A DNA stretch of 56,873 nucleotides from CAZOKZ01 sp964580585 (GCA_964580585.1 CAZOKZ010000027.1:1-56873), one strand, 5' to 3'. Counted from the first letter of the stretch, positions 7,895 through 17,127 are shown. Numbers and translations: made by a program. The notes: generated by a model from the letters alone, not told the origin.

Positions 7895-8377
7895 TCAGGG
7901 GTCGGTAGGCTCGATGAAAACCCGTATCATCAACCCGGTGGGTGGGTACTGCATCACCACGGAGTAGTCCGCCAAGTCTTCAAACTGTGAAACGCGCACC
8001 GTAAAGAGTTCTTTGGAGGTTGGGTGGAGTTTGCGAATCGGGAAACCGCTGAGATCGCATTGAGGTTCTTCAAATGCGAATGTGCCTTCCGGTAAAATCA
8101 ACCGAAACGATTTGGGGCCGATGGTGATTTCCTGATTACTGCGATTATCGACCGACAAAAAGAGCAACCCGCCTTTGGCAACAGCGCGCAACCCGACGTT
8201 TTGGCTCCAGACAACCGGGGTGTTGTAACCCTGGACGATTGGTTCCTCCATCGGTTGTTGAGCTTGTTCGTAACTGGCGAGCAGGTCTTTGTCCGTTGGC
8301 CCGCGTCGGCAGCCCGTGCCGAGTGAGAGGACAAGTAAGAGGCTGGTAAGCAGGCAAAGCGTCGAGCGAAGGATCAT
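7895..8377 (-). CDS. Small putative lipoprotein, function unknown
   Basis: A 160-residue protein with a hydrophobic signal segment ending in a lipobox-like GTGC (Cys23), so it is probably a lipid-anchored exported protein. The mature part looks like an immunoglobulin-like beta fold (VDNRSNQEITIG, then the closing GLMIRVFIEP), but I do not recognise the family. Its ATG overlaps the stop of the upstream kinase gene in an ATGA, so the two are translationally coupled. It may serve the kinase's pathway. Its stop abuts that of the convergent S66 peptidase. Confidence 0.75.
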   Translation of the reverse strand: MILRSTLCLLTSLLLVLSLGTGCRRGPTDKDLLASYEQAQQPMEEPIVQGYNTPVVWSQNVGLRAVAKGGLLFLSVDNRSNQEITIGPKSFRLILPEGTFAFEEPQCDLSGFPIRKLHPTSKELFTVRVSQFEDLADYSVVMQYPPTGLMIRVFIEPTDP

Positions 8378-10116
8378 GATCCGTTTTCAACCAGGTCAGG
8401 ATCAGGCCCCGACCATTCGAAGTTATCGATTTCCTCGGGCGAAGGAATCGCTTCTTCGCCATTTTGCATCGCTTCGTTTACGGCATCTTCGAGCTCTTCC
8501 GCCGCCTCGAGCTTCTCCCGAACCACATCTTCGAGAATCTTCTTCCGCTGCTCGGAAATCGGAATCTCGCCACCCGGTGTCGTTGTGTTATGTGTCGGTC
8601 TGATAATCGGTTTTTTATCACCACCGAAAACAACGAAGATGATCGCGCCAACAAGCATCAATGCGATGATTGTTGCAAGTATCGCGATGATTTTTTGTCC
8701 ACGCGGAGCCGCGACTTCTGTTTGCGAGGTTCGACGTTCTCCCACGGGAACGGGTGTTTTTTTCGACGTTGTTGGACGCGGAGTCGAACGTGGGCGTGGC
8801 GTTGCAGGGGACGACGTTGCACCGCTGCTTGCCGGTCGGGGAGTCGATCCACGCTTCGATGTCGGATGCGGGGTGTTGCGAAGCGGAGCCGGGCGTGGCG
8901 TATTGCCGGGCACGGCTGTCGCCGTCTTGGTCTTCGACTTCGGCTCGGGAGCGGGCGTGTTTCCCCTGACCGGTTTGGGAGTAGTGTTTGGCTGGCGGCT
9001 AATCGACTGGCCTGTGACGGCTTTCAGAATTTCCGATGTCGATGTCAACGCGGGGTAACTGGTTCCCGTATCGCCTTTTTTGTTCTTTTTGACCTTCGGC
9101 TTATGCTCGGTCGATTTGTCTTTTTTGTCTTCCGGGTTTTCGACAGGCTTGGGCGTGTGGCGGAAATCCGCACCCGTGTACAGGGCAATGTTTGCCGAAC
9201 TGTTGCTGCGGTAATTCAACACCGAAGTGATGCTGACGGTTTGCTCTTTCAACGCCTTGAGCAACATATCGCAAAATTCTTTAACCGTCGCGTAGCGATC
9301 TTCGCGGTCCTTCATCAACGACTTGCGGATGACTTCGTCCACGGCCACTGGCACGTCATGGTTGGCTTCCGACGGCATCGGGTAGTCGTTACCCACGGGC
9401 AACGCTCGCGCGAACATCTTATAAAAAGCCACGCCAAGCGAATAAATATCTGCGCGATGATCGACATTGGCCGGATCGTTGATTTGCTCGGGTGCCATGT
9501 AGTTGGCGGTACCGAGCGCACGGGCCGTGTAGCCCGCCGGGCTTTCGCCGCCGACGATATGCGCAATGCCAAAGTCGCCGATCTTGATCAGGTTCTCGCC
9601 GCCCAGCAAAATGTTCGAAGGCTTGATGTCGCGGTGAACGAAACCGCGCTTGTGCACATATTCCAGCGCATCGCGACACGCGACGACGACATTTTTCCAG
9701 TCGTTGAATGTCAGCGTATTATCAATGATACGGCGGTCGAGCGTTACGCCCTCCACCAGTTCCATAATGAAGAAATATCGATCGCCATCGTGTCCGCGGT
9801 CGATGATGTTGACAATATTCGGGTGCTGCAAACTGGCGAGCGCGCCAGCTTCATCCTCGAAACGCGCGACGAACTCGGCGTCTCGGGCAAACCGCGAATG
9901 CAGTACCTTGATGGCAACGGGGCGATTCAGGCTTTTTTGCAACGCCCGGTAAACGATCGCCATTCCGCCTTCGCCAATGACGGGTCCAATGACGAAATTG
10001 CCTGCAAGGACTTCGCCTTCAGGTACAATTGAGTCATGGTGCGGATCGCGACTGCGCCGGGAAGAAGGCGTCATCACTTCATTGCCACCCTGGCGATTTT
10101 TTGGTGCCTCTGCCAT
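8374..10116 (-). CDS. Membrane Hanks-type Ser/Thr protein kinase
   Basis: A 580-residue kinase. The catalytic domain spans about residues 38-300 and is complete: glycine loop GEGGMAIV (48-55), VAIK with Lys70, catalytic HRDIKPSN (161-168), DFG (181-183) and APE (208-210). A low-complexity linker of about 100 residues (roughly 365-460) has repeated (N/S)TPRP-like units. One transmembrane helix lies at 476-497. The remaining about 80 residues are external, acidic and helical rather than PASTA repeats. This PknB-like layout phosphorylates cytoplasmic targets in response to an outside cue. It overlaps the downstream lipoprotein gene by four bases, which makes that product a candidate partner. Confidence 0.93.
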   Translation of the reverse strand: MAEAPKNRQGGNEVMTPSSRRSRDPHHDSIVPEGEVLAGNFVIGPVIGEGGMAIVYRALQKSLNRPVAIKVLHSRFARDAEFVARFEDEAGALASLQHPNIVNIIDRGHDGDRYFFIMELVEGVTLDRRIIDNTLTFNDWKNVVVACRDALEYVHKRGFVHRDIKPSNILLGGENLIKIGDFGIAHIVGGESPAGYTARALGTANYMAPEQINDPANVDHRADIYSLGVAFYKMFARALPVGNDYPMPSEANHDVPVAVDEVIRKSLMKDREDRYATVKEFCDMLLKALKEQTVSITSVLNYRSNSSANIALYTGADFRHTPKPVENPEDKKDKSTEHKPKVKKNKKGDTGTSYPALTSTSEILKAVTGQSISRQPNTTPKPVRGNTPAPEPKSKTKTATAVPGNTPRPAPLRNTPHPTSKRGSTPRPASSGATSSPATPRPRSTPRPTTSKKTPVPVGERRTSQTEVAAPRGQKIIAILATIIALMLVGAIIFVVFGGDKKPIIRPTHNTTTPGGEIPISEQRKKILEDVVREKLEAAEELEDAVNEAMQNGEEAIPSPEEIDNFEWSGPDPDLVENGS

Positions 10117-10509
10117 TAATTTCCAATTCCCTGTTTTTCCTGCTTCCTGATTCCGAACACCACCCCTGCCACTGGACAGTGGTTAAACGGGATGACAATT
10201 AGTTCTCTCAAATGGTTCCGAAAAAGGAAAGCGAAACTCGCGATTTTTTGGTGAATTTCTTGCCATTCCCAACCAAACGCTAATCGGTACCATTGGCATT
10301 TCATTCCGATCAATCACAAAGTCACCTATGAAAGTCTTTGAGAGGGGGTGTTTTGCGGATTAACTGAGCGAAAGTTGCACCGAAATGGAGCATTTCTCCA
10401 CAGATTCCGATGGGTGACAAAAGACACTCAACGGAAGGCGTTCCCGTAGCACAAGAAAAAACGACCACATTGCTGATTTTCTTATTGGTGCGCTCCAACT
10501 CTACTACTT
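10117..10509. other. Intergenic region upstream of the kinase
   Basis: About 390 bases between two minus-strand genes. The only feature I see is a small inverted repeat CCACTG-GA-CAGTGG at 10169-10182, close upstream of the kinase start, which could be an operator. No gene, RNA or clear promoter is recognised. Confidence 0.4.
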
Positions 10510-11211
10510 TCAGCCGGAGAGATTATAAGTTTCGGCAGGCATTGGCCCCTCCGCCCGTTTCGCCCGCACTAATAATTGCGCCCGAATTGCCTTCGATTGC
10601 AAGCGGAGATCATCGATTTCGTCAATATCGACACGTAATTCGCCCCATTCGACTTGCAGACCGAAAGCGTTCAATCGCGCTGCCATTTGATCGGCGGTGT
10701 GCTCGTTGCTGTAAGTGACGTCGCGAAACATGCCTTCCTGCCAATGGCGTAAGGCCAAGAGCCAGAAACCTCCATCTTCGGTTGGAGCCAGGAAAGCGGG
10801 GGAGTGTTCGAGCTTTTTCAGCGCTTCGGCAAGATCCTGGCTGCCGATATCGATACAATCCGATCCGATGAACACCATCGCTGGAGCTCCGGATCGAGCG
10901 GCAAGCCGCCCCGCATGTTCAAGGCGGTCGGCCAATGTTCCCTCTGGTTGAGGTTCAAATTGTACGCCTGCCGGAATGGTGTACGGAAAGAGCCAGTTGT
11001 GTATTCGTTCGCTGTCCGAAGCGGGGGTGTAATACAGACACAGATCGTATTCATGTCCCGCACGGGTCGAAACCTGCTCGACAATCATTTCCGCCATGAC
11101 ACGGTACAGGTTGGCGGCTTCTTCGGGAGAAGAGCCCCTGGCCAGACGGGTTTTCACCTGGCCAGGGACGGGATAACGCAAAAAAAGGAAAACGATGGGG
11201 CGAACTGTCAT
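10510..11211 (-). CDS. TIGR04282-type (DUF2064) glycosyltransferase-like protein
   Basis: A 233-residue protein with a GT-A-like nucleotide-sugar transferase fold. It opens with IVFLFLRYPVPGQVKTRLA, the hallmark of the DUF2064/TIGR04282 family (rSAM/selenodomain-associated transferase 1), and has VFIGSDCIDI and APTEDGGFWLLAL in the expected order. The substrate is unknown; family members sit beside radical-SAM or sugar genes. Here the neighbour upstream on the same strand is an FAD monooxygenase, 14 bases away, which suggests a two-gene operon. Confidence 0.88.
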   Translation of the reverse strand: MTVRPIVFLFLRYPVPGQVKTRLARGSSPEEAANLYRVMAEMIVEQVSTRAGHEYDLCLYYTPASDSERIHNWLFPYTIPAGVQFEPQPEGTLADRLEHAGRLAARSGAPAMVFIGSDCIDIGSQDLAEALKKLEHSPAFLAPTEDGGFWLLALRHWQEGMFRDVTYSNEHTADQMAARLNAFGLQVEWGELRVDIDEIDDLRLQSKAIRAQLLVRAKRAEGPMPAETYNLSG

Positions 11212-11225
11212 AGGTTCCGGTGAGC

Positions 11226-12428
11226 TCAGATGGTTTCCAGCCCCATTTGCAACAATAACGTATCAAGGTCCTTACCGCTGGCGGGCATCGAAGACGCCAA
11301 ACGAGCGCGATGTTCGCCGGCCCAGGGATCGGCTTCGGTCAATACGCGCACATGCTCCGCCCGTTTCATCATGGCATCCCAAGTCTTAAGGCAATTCGTA
11401 TTATAGATTTCCAGCAAATTGTGAGACGCATTGTTGCGCAGAATCTCGAATATCCTCCATGCCAGATCCATTCCTTCACGCAACCCGTTGTTCATGCTTT
11501 GCGCGCCGATGGGCGAAGTCAGATGCGCCGCATCTCCTGCGAGCCAGATGTGTTCGCGGCCAAAACGCTCAGCGCACCGATTCTCGAATCGCACACAGGA
11601 ATACCACTCGATTTCACTGGGTGCAGGCCTGAACCAGGGGGCGCGTCGTTCAAGCATCGTTTTCAGGTTTTCAAGCGAAGATTGGAAATTGGTGCCACGT
11701 GGAATTTGGAAACTCCAACGGCCTCGGTTTTCTCCAATCGGCCAGAAGACACAAGCGCCTTCATCGTCCAGCACCAAGTGAACGGTCGGGGTGATTTTTT
11801 CGTCCGAGGCGAATTCGTAAACGAAATAAAACTCTTCGGCATCGAAATTTTGATAGGTAATCGTTGCCGTCCGACGGACCAGGGAATGGTAACCATCGGC
11901 TCCCACAAGAAAATCGGCCACATAGCGACTTCCACCCGTTACCATCCGGTTCATCTGCATGATCGGGTAACCTTTGGGGACATCGCCGAGAATATCGATG
12001 CTCACACCGACTCCCTGATCGTATTCACGGATTTCGTTCGCTTCGTGGTCCCATTCAACCTGAATTCCCAGCTCTTTCAATCGGGTTTCCAGAGCATTTT
12101 CCAGCATACTTTGGGGTAAAACGAGGATAAACGGGTATCTTCCCTCGACCAGATTAAGATTTATCGTGGCAAATCGTTGATGACCACGATGAACTTCGAT
12201 TGTTTCTACCGTCATGCCCTCTGCGATCAGATCTTCGGCAACCCCAAGATCGTGCAACAGGCGCAGGCTGTGAGGGTGCAGCGCCAGACAGTAGCTGTGT
12301 AAATTCGTTCGTCGCGCTTTATCGATGAGAGTTACATGAATATCACGTTCGGCCAGTGCCAAACCCGTAGTGAGCCCAACCGGGCCCGCTCCAACAATCA
12401 GGACTTCGGTTTTGTGCGAATGCATCAT
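11226..12428 (-). CDS. FAD-dependent monooxygenase (aromatic hydroxylase class)
   Basis: A 400-residue flavoprotein of the PHBH-like class A monooxygenase family. It has the N-terminal dinucleotide motif IVGAGPVGLTTGLA (GxGxxG at 13-18), the DG motif in FLVGADGYHSLVR, and the GD motif WLAGDAAHLTSP followed by GLREGMDLAW. Such enzymes use NAD(P)H and O2 to hydroxylate or epoxidise aromatic, polyketide or isoprenoid substrates. The substrate cannot be read from sequence. It appears to be first in an operon with the TIGR04282 transferase. The 180-bp upstream gap shows no clear regulatory site. Confidence 0.9.
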   Translation of the reverse strand: MMHSHKTEVLIVGAGPVGLTTGLALAERDIHVTLIDKARRTNLHSYCLALHPHSLRLLHDLGVAEDLIAEGMTVETIEVHRGHQRFATINLNLVEGRYPFILVLPQSMLENALETRLKELGIQVEWDHEANEIREYDQGVGVSIDILGDVPKGYPIMQMNRMVTGGSRYVADFLVGADGYHSLVRRTATITYQNFDAEEFYFVYEFASDEKITPTVHLVLDDEGACVFWPIGENRGRWSFQIPRGTNFQSSLENLKTMLERRAPWFRPAPSEIEWYSCVRFENRCAERFGREHIWLAGDAAHLTSPIGAQSMNNGLREGMDLAWRIFEILRNNASHNLLEIYNTNCLKTWDAMMKRAEHVRVLTEADPWAGEHRARLASSMPASGKDLDTLLLQMGLETI

Positions 12429-12608
12429 GGCGAATACCTCCCCCTGAAGCTCTTATGTGCGGCAAAATTCGGGAGTTCATCTGTATGTCGTTTCAACCAT
12501 ATTGAAGCATAGAGACCCACAGCGTGCAACTAAATTGCACGAATGGGCTCCGTATTGTCCGATTTGATATTTGTGATTCCAATCGAAACTCGGCTAATTA
12601 CTCGAATC

Positions 12609-14285
12609 TTACAGGTGAGGTAGCTTGCGGTAACGCGCCCGGCGATTTTCCACCAGCGAATCGCCCAGTTCTTTGCGGCGCATCGCCTCGTACTCCTCGT
12701 AATTGCCTTCATACCAGCGCACTTTCGAGTCGCCCTCGAACACGAGCAGGTGTGTGCAGATGCGGTTCAGGAAAAACCGGTCGTGGCTGATAATCAGAGC
12801 GCAACCTGCGAAACCGGAAATCGCATCTTCAAGAAGCCGAAGCGTGCCCACATCCAGGTCGTTGGTCGGTTCGTCCAGCAGCAACACATTGCCGCCCGAT
12901 TTCAGCAACTTCGCCAGATACACGCGGTTGCGTTCACCGCCCGAGAGATCCTTGACGAGCTTTTGTTGATCGCCGCCTTTGAAATTAAACCGACCCACAT
13001 AATTGCGTGCCGGGATGGATTGCTTGCCGAACTGAATATCGGTTTTACCTTCACTGATTTCGTCGAACAAGGTGCGGTCGCCAACGAGCGTATCGCGATG
13101 TTGATCCACGTAGGACATTTGCACCGTCCCACCGACTTCAACGGTGCCGCTGTCGGGTTGTTCCTGGCCGGTGATGAGCTTGAACAGTGTCGTTTTACCT
13201 GTACCGTTGGGTCCGATGATCCCGACAATCGCGCCTTTGGGAATGGAGAAGCTAAGGTTTTCAAATAGCGGAGAGCCTTTGTAGCCCTTCGATGCTCCCG
13301 TGACTTCAATCACTTTGCCGCCGAGTTCCGCTGCCGGCGCGATCTGGATCACGCTGCCTTCGCCTTCGGATTCCGCGCGTTCTTTCGCCACCAGGGACTC
13401 GAATTCCTTGATACGCGACTGGTTCATCGCGTGACGATCCGTGGTGCTCATCTTGATCCACTTCAATTCGCGATCCAGCGAATTGCGGCGCGCCGAGGCC
13501 TTCTTCTCTTGTTTGGCCAGGATATCGAGCTTCTGGCCCAGCCACGACGAGTAGTTGCCCTCGAACGGAATACCGCGACCCGATTCCAGCTCCAGAATCC
13601 ATTTCGTCACATTGTCCAGGAAATACCGGTCGTGCGTCGAGATTATCACCGTGCCCGGGTAATCCTTGAGTTGATGTTCCAGCCAATCGATCGTTTCCGC
13701 GTCCAGATGGTTCGTCGGTTCGTCGAGCAGCAGCATGTCGGGTTGTTCCAGCAGCGCCTTGCACAGCGCCACGCGGCGACGTTCACCGCCCGAGAGCTTC
13801 GTCACATCCATATCGTCGGGGGGCAGAACGAGCGCGTTGGCCGCCATGTTCAGCTTCGTATCCAGTTCCCAACCCTGTACCGCGTCGATCTGGTCCTGGA
13901 GAACGCCCATGCGCTCCATCGCCTTGTCCATTTCGTCGCCGTCCATCTCGCCCATGCGATTCGTGATATCTTCATATTCGGCGAGCAGTTTCATCGTATC
14001 GGCGAACGCCATTTCCAGGTGTTGGCGCACTGTTTTCGTGGGATCGAGCTGCGGTTCCTGGGGAACGAGGCCCACTTTCACGCCGCGCGCCGGTTCGGCC
14101 TGGCCCTGGAAATCGTCGTCCAACCCAGCCATGATGCGCAGCAGCGTCGATTTACCGGAGCCGTTATCGCCCACGATACCGATCTTCGCGCCGGGATAAA
14201 AACACAGGTTGATGTCCTTCAGGACCTGCTTCTGACCGTAGTATTTGTTCAGGCCATACATTGTGAAAATAAACTGTTCCGCCAT
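12609..14285 (-). CDS. ettA: ABC-F translational throttle EttA
   Basis: A 558-residue ABC-F protein with two ATPase domains and no membrane part. Domain 1 has Walker A GDNGSGKST and signature LSGGERRR with LLLDEPTNHLD; domain 2 has GPNGTGKTT and LSGGERNRVYLAK with LLLDEPTNDLD. The length matches E. coli EttA (555), and the N-terminus (FIFTMYGLNKYYG) is EttA-like. It binds the ribosomal E site and gates the first elongation step according to ATP/ADP level. The start at 14285 is used because GAAGG lies upstream and the upstream frame adds non-homologous residues. Confidence 0.95.
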   Translation of the reverse strand: MAEQFIFTMYGLNKYYGQKQVLKDINLCFYPGAKIGIVGDNGSGKSTLLRIMAGLDDDFQGQAEPARGVKVGLVPQEPQLDPTKTVRQHLEMAFADTMKLLAEYEDITNRMGEMDGDEMDKAMERMGVLQDQIDAVQGWELDTKLNMAANALVLPPDDMDVTKLSGGERRRVALCKALLEQPDMLLLDEPTNHLDAETIDWLEHQLKDYPGTVIISTHDRYFLDNVTKWILELESGRGIPFEGNYSSWLGQKLDILAKQEKKASARRNSLDRELKWIKMSTTDRHAMNQSRIKEFESLVAKERAESEGEGSVIQIAPAAELGGKVIEVTGASKGYKGSPLFENLSFSIPKGAIVGIIGPNGTGKTTLFKLITGQEQPDSGTVEVGGTVQMSYVDQHRDTLVGDRTLFDEISEGKTDIQFGKQSIPARNYVGRFNFKGGDQQKLVKDLSGGERNRVYLAKLLKSGGNVLLLDEPTNDLDVGTLRLLEDAISGFAGCALIISHDRFFLNRICTHLLVFEGDSKVRWYEGNYEEYEAMRRKELGDSLVENRRARYRKLPHL

Positions 14286-14400
14286 GGGGCAACCTTCGTA
14301 GGGGGAAATGAAATGGCAACGCCGAGGAAAAATTTCAAAATCAACGGGGCGAACCACAACCGGTCTGGTGGGCTCGGGTCAAATCGAGTTTTTCAAAATG

Positions 14401-14632
14401 AACCACGGAAGACACGGAATTTCTATTCATGCTACAGAGGACATCGAGAGAGAATCCCATCGTTTCGCTTTCAAGTCCGGCTTTTCAGTGGAAAAACAAG
14501 TTCATTCAATTTGGTTGGAACCTGCCAACTACTATTGTTGTAAAGTTTACAAACCTCATCCTGCTCTCCGTGCTCTCTGTGAACTCTGTGGCCAAAGATG
14601 GCATCTCCATGTATTCCGTGCTTTCCGTGGTT
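14401..14632. repeat. Inverted-repeat element with ACCACGGARRACACGGA ends
   Basis: The left end AACCACGGAAGACACGGAA (14401-14419) and the right end (14614-14632) are inverted copies with 17 of 19 bases matching. The 190-bp interior has further CTCTGTGAACTCTGTGGCC-like units near the right end. A second element of the same family lies at 46685-46833. It looks non-coding and dispersed, perhaps a miniature mobile element or BIME-like palindrome. Confidence 0.75.
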
Positions 14633-14639
14633 AATAAAA

Positions 14640-14672
14640 AAACGAGCCGTTCGAGAAGAACGGCTCGTCGAG
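14640..14672 (-). terminator. Rho-independent terminator after the bS22-like gene
   Basis: Read on the minus strand, CGAGCCGTTC-TTCTC-GAACGGCTCG is a perfect 10-bp stem followed by TTTTTTT. It lies about 70 bases after the stop of the 28-codon gene. Confidence 0.9.
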
Positions 14673-14742
14673 CGAGAAACGGTATTGAACACCCCGTGCG
14701 GCTTTTCCAAGAAGAACAGCTCCCGGTGGTGAACAAGGGAAT

Positions 14743-14829
14743 TTACTTCTTGAAGCGCATGCGTTTGCGCAGTTTTTTATACTTATGCTTGCGGATTTTT
14801 TTGCGACGCTTTTTGATCACGCTACCCAT
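14743..14829 (-). CDS. bS22-like small ribosomal protein (AURKAIP1/COX24 domain)
   Basis: A 28-residue, very basic peptide starting MGSVIKKRRKK and ending RMRFKK. It matches the AURKAIP1/COX24 (DUF1713) family, whose actinobacterial members are the small-subunit protein bS22. A perfect AGGAGG lies upstream of the ATG at 14829, and a terminator follows, so it is a self-standing gene. The open frame continues upstream to 15009, but those residues are unlike the family and overlap the divergent gene. It should bind rRNA in the 30S subunit. Confidence comes from the motif and signals, since the sequence is short. Confidence 0.8.
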   Translation of the reverse strand: MGSVIKKRRKKIRKHKYKKLRKRMRFKK

Positions 14830-14936
14830 CGGGGATGCAAACCTCCTGTAAAATCTGATCGTCGTTGCAGTACACTGCCGCCGGTTTGAAATGCATCCGG
14901 CGCACGAATTCGCGAAGTGTAGGAGCCCCCGTTTCC

Positions 14937-16538
14937 GTGAAACAAGTGAAATCGCATCTCTTTTTTCGATCCTTTTATCAAATACTTTGTACGATGCTGG
15001 TGTTTTCAACGCTCAGTTGCAGTGAACAAGAGCAGTCGGTCGTGCAAAAAAACGCCTCAACCTCGCCTCAAACCATCGTGATTTCGCTGCCTGCCGACGT
15101 GGTGAAGCTCGATCCTCCCCAACCCCAGGACGGCAATTCGCTCCTGGTAATTTACCACTTATACGACCGCTTGGTGGATTTTGCCAACGACGACGAAATC
15201 CGGATCGTGCCCGGATTAGCGAAATCGTGGGAAACCAGCGACGATGGTCTTCGGGTGACGTTTCATTTACGCGACGACGCCACGTTCAGCGACGGTACAC
15301 CGGTGACCTCCGAAGCCGTGCGTTACACGTTCGAGCGGCTGCGCGATCCCAATCACCCCGAACATTTCGGCATTTCGTGGACCGACAGCATCCTCGGCGA
15401 TTGGTTCGACCATTTTGAGGTACCCGACGATCGCACCATTGTTTTTGTGCTCAATCGTCCTTATGTGCCATTACTGGCGAACCTGGCGATTGCGGCGGCT
15501 TCCATCGTCAATCCCGACCACGTGCGATCCGTTGGACGCGAGCAAATCGCGACCGACCCCATGGGGTCCGGGCCGTATGTGCTCGATGAATGGAAGACGG
15601 GAAATTACGTGAGGCTACGCGCTCGCGACAGCCATTGGCGCGGTCGTGCGAAGAACGATGTGCTGATTTTCCGCACTCAAAAGGACATGAACCAGCGCAT
15701 GGCGGCGCTCAAACGTGGCGACATTCACATTGCGCCAGTCCTTAGTCCTTCTGTTGTAAGCGATATTACAGAAAATTCAGAATATACTGTCGATAAAGTC
15801 CCGGTTCCTGCGCTGCAATATATTGTCTTCAACATGGACAAGGAAGTCGTTCAGCCGCGCAACCTGCGGTTGGCACTCAATTACGCGGTCAATCGCGAGG
15901 TGCTCTGCGATGGATTACTCGAAGGCAGCGCCATGCCTGCGCACGGGATTATTCCACCGGGCATGCTCGGTTATCGTGAAAAGCGAGAGTTCGGATTTTC
16001 TTACGCGCCGGAATACGCGAGCAAGCTCATCGCCGAAGCCGGGCTCGAAGGCACCCGGATAACAATGCACTGTTTCGGCGAGGCGCGACCTTATAATATC
16101 GCGGGCACGCGCACAGCTCAACGTCTGCAGGAAGATTTTCGTCGTGTGGGCATCGAGGTGGAACTCGTCCAAATGGATTTTGGTGGGTTTCTGGAGACCG
16201 TCAACCAACGCACGGTGCACGAAATGGCATTAATTGGGTGGATGAGCGATAACGGCGACCCGGATAACTTCATCAATGAGTTGTTTGGCATTCCTGGCAA
16301 TCGCGCCAATTATGAAAATCCCGAAGCCAATGCCCTGATGAAGCAGGCTCAAAGCGAAACAGACGATCAAAAACGTGCGGAATTGTACCAAAAGGCCGAA
16401 GATCTGATTCTCCAGGACCCGCCCTGCGTCGTGATCAACCACGCGTATCGGCTCAAAGGCTACAGCAAGAAACTCCATGGTTATAACGTGCAAAACATCA
16501 TGATGGACCAACTTTGGGATGTTTCGATCGAGCCTTGA
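14937..16538 (+). CDS. Family 5 extracellular solute-binding protein (peptide ABC transporter)
   Basis: A 533-residue substrate-binding protein of the SBP_bac_5 (DppA/OppA) family. Diagnostic segments include PGLAKSWETSDDGLRVTFHL, DGTPVTSEAVRYTFERL, DPMGSGPYVLDEW, ALNYAVNRE, and the closing INHAYRLKGY. A GTG at 14937, eleven bases after AGGAG, gives a basic leader and a hydrophobic segment ending at Cys28, a weak lipobox-like site, so it is probably exported and perhaps lipid-anchored. An in-frame ATG further upstream gives no signal sequence. It would capture peptides or similar solutes outside the membrane, but no permease or ATPase gene lies beside it. It is divergent from the bS22-like gene. 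Confidence 0.9.
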   Translation: MKQVKSHLFFRSFYQILCTMLVFSTLSCSEQEQSVVQKNASTSPQTIVISLPADVVKLDPPQPQDGNSLLVIYHLYDRLVDFANDDEIRIVPGLAKSWETSDDGLRVTFHLRDDATFSDGTPVTSEAVRYTFERLRDPNHPEHFGISWTDSILGDWFDHFEVPDDRTIVFVLNRPYVPLLANLAIAAASIVNPDHVRSVGREQIATDPMGSGPYVLDEWKTGNYVRLRARDSHWRGRAKNDVLIFRTQKDMNQRMAALKRGDIHIAPVLSPSVVSDITENSEYTVDKVPVPALQYIVFNMDKEVVQPRNLRLALNYAVNREVLCDGLLEGSAMPAHGIIPPGMLGYREKREFGFSYAPEYASKLIAEAGLEGTRITMHCFGEARPYNIAGTRTAQRLQEDFRRVGIEVELVQMDFGGFLETVNQRTVHEMALIGWMSDNGDPDNFINELFGIPGNRANYENPEANALMKQAQSETDDQKRAELYQKAEDLILQDPPCVVINHAYRLKGYSKKLHGYNVQNIMMDQLWDVSIEP

Positions 16539-17127
16539 GGTCCGAATTACAGAAAAAAATCCCATTCTTTCGTCGATTTTGGTTTACACGCGCCCATCGA
16601 ATCACCGACTGTCCGCGCCTCTTTGGTGTGCAAGCGCCTGATTTTGGCGAAAAAACCCATCGAGGCGGAGCGCCGCAACGGCTGAACGGAAAAAACCGTA
16701 AAAAAGTTGCGACTCTACGCTTGACAGCGCGGACTGTCCTTCATACATTCCGCGCCCCTGTCACGGCAGACCGCTTTGTTTGCTTCGACGGGTGTTACAG
16801 CGGGTTACGGAATCCCTCACCGTGACGGCCTTCTGGCACCGCTCGAGAGAAAATGGAAGCGAGGGCGACTTCCGATCAAGTGCTGACACGGCCCTTTACG
16901 GCCTTCTCTGTCGCTTCGAAACTTTTCTCTCACCTCAAGTACTGGCGATGACGCTCACGCGGCTTTGCGGACTCGGCTCCAATCGGACCGACCGCCCTCG
17001 CGATTCCCAATACGGGATAATCCGAGGTCAGCAAAAGCCGTGTTGATTTATGGTCAGGGCTTGATTTGAGGGGCTGAAAAACTTTGCAGGAAACAATTTT
17101 AAGAACTCTTTCCCGGAGGCCATAGAG
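16539..17127. other. Promoter and long leader region upstream of tuf
   Basis: About 590 bases without a gene. A near-consensus sigma70 promoter is at 16721-16749, leaving a transcribed leader of roughly 370 bases before tuf. No tRNA genes are found, although tRNA genes often precede tuf. The leader is rich in short GC palindromes, but I recognise no named RNA family. Confidence 0.55.
16721..16749 (+). promoter_or_regulatory. Sigma70-type promoter for tuf and the ribosomal cluster
   Basis: TTGACA at 16721-16726, a 17-base spacer, then TACATT at 16744-16749, with a GC-rich stretch (CCGCGCCCC) just after, as in stringently controlled promoters. It is the best promoter match seen in the window and faces tuf. 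Transcription would begin near 16756. Confidence 0.8.

Larger units (their letters stand above)
14286..14742. other. Intergenic region with inverted-repeat element
   Basis: About 460 bases between ettA and the small ribosomal-type gene. It holds the inverted-repeat element at 14401-14632 and a terminator at 14640-14672. No gene is convincing here. Confidence 0.5.

Noticed and set aside
8464..10032. A 522-codon open frame on the plus strand across the kinase gene
   Set aside because: It is the antisense shadow of the kinase, which has a complete motif set. The shadow has a low-complexity Arg/Gly-rich composition and no family pattern.
16756..17127. tRNA genes upstream of tuf
   Set aside because: I looked for the T-arm pattern and paired acceptor stems and found none.
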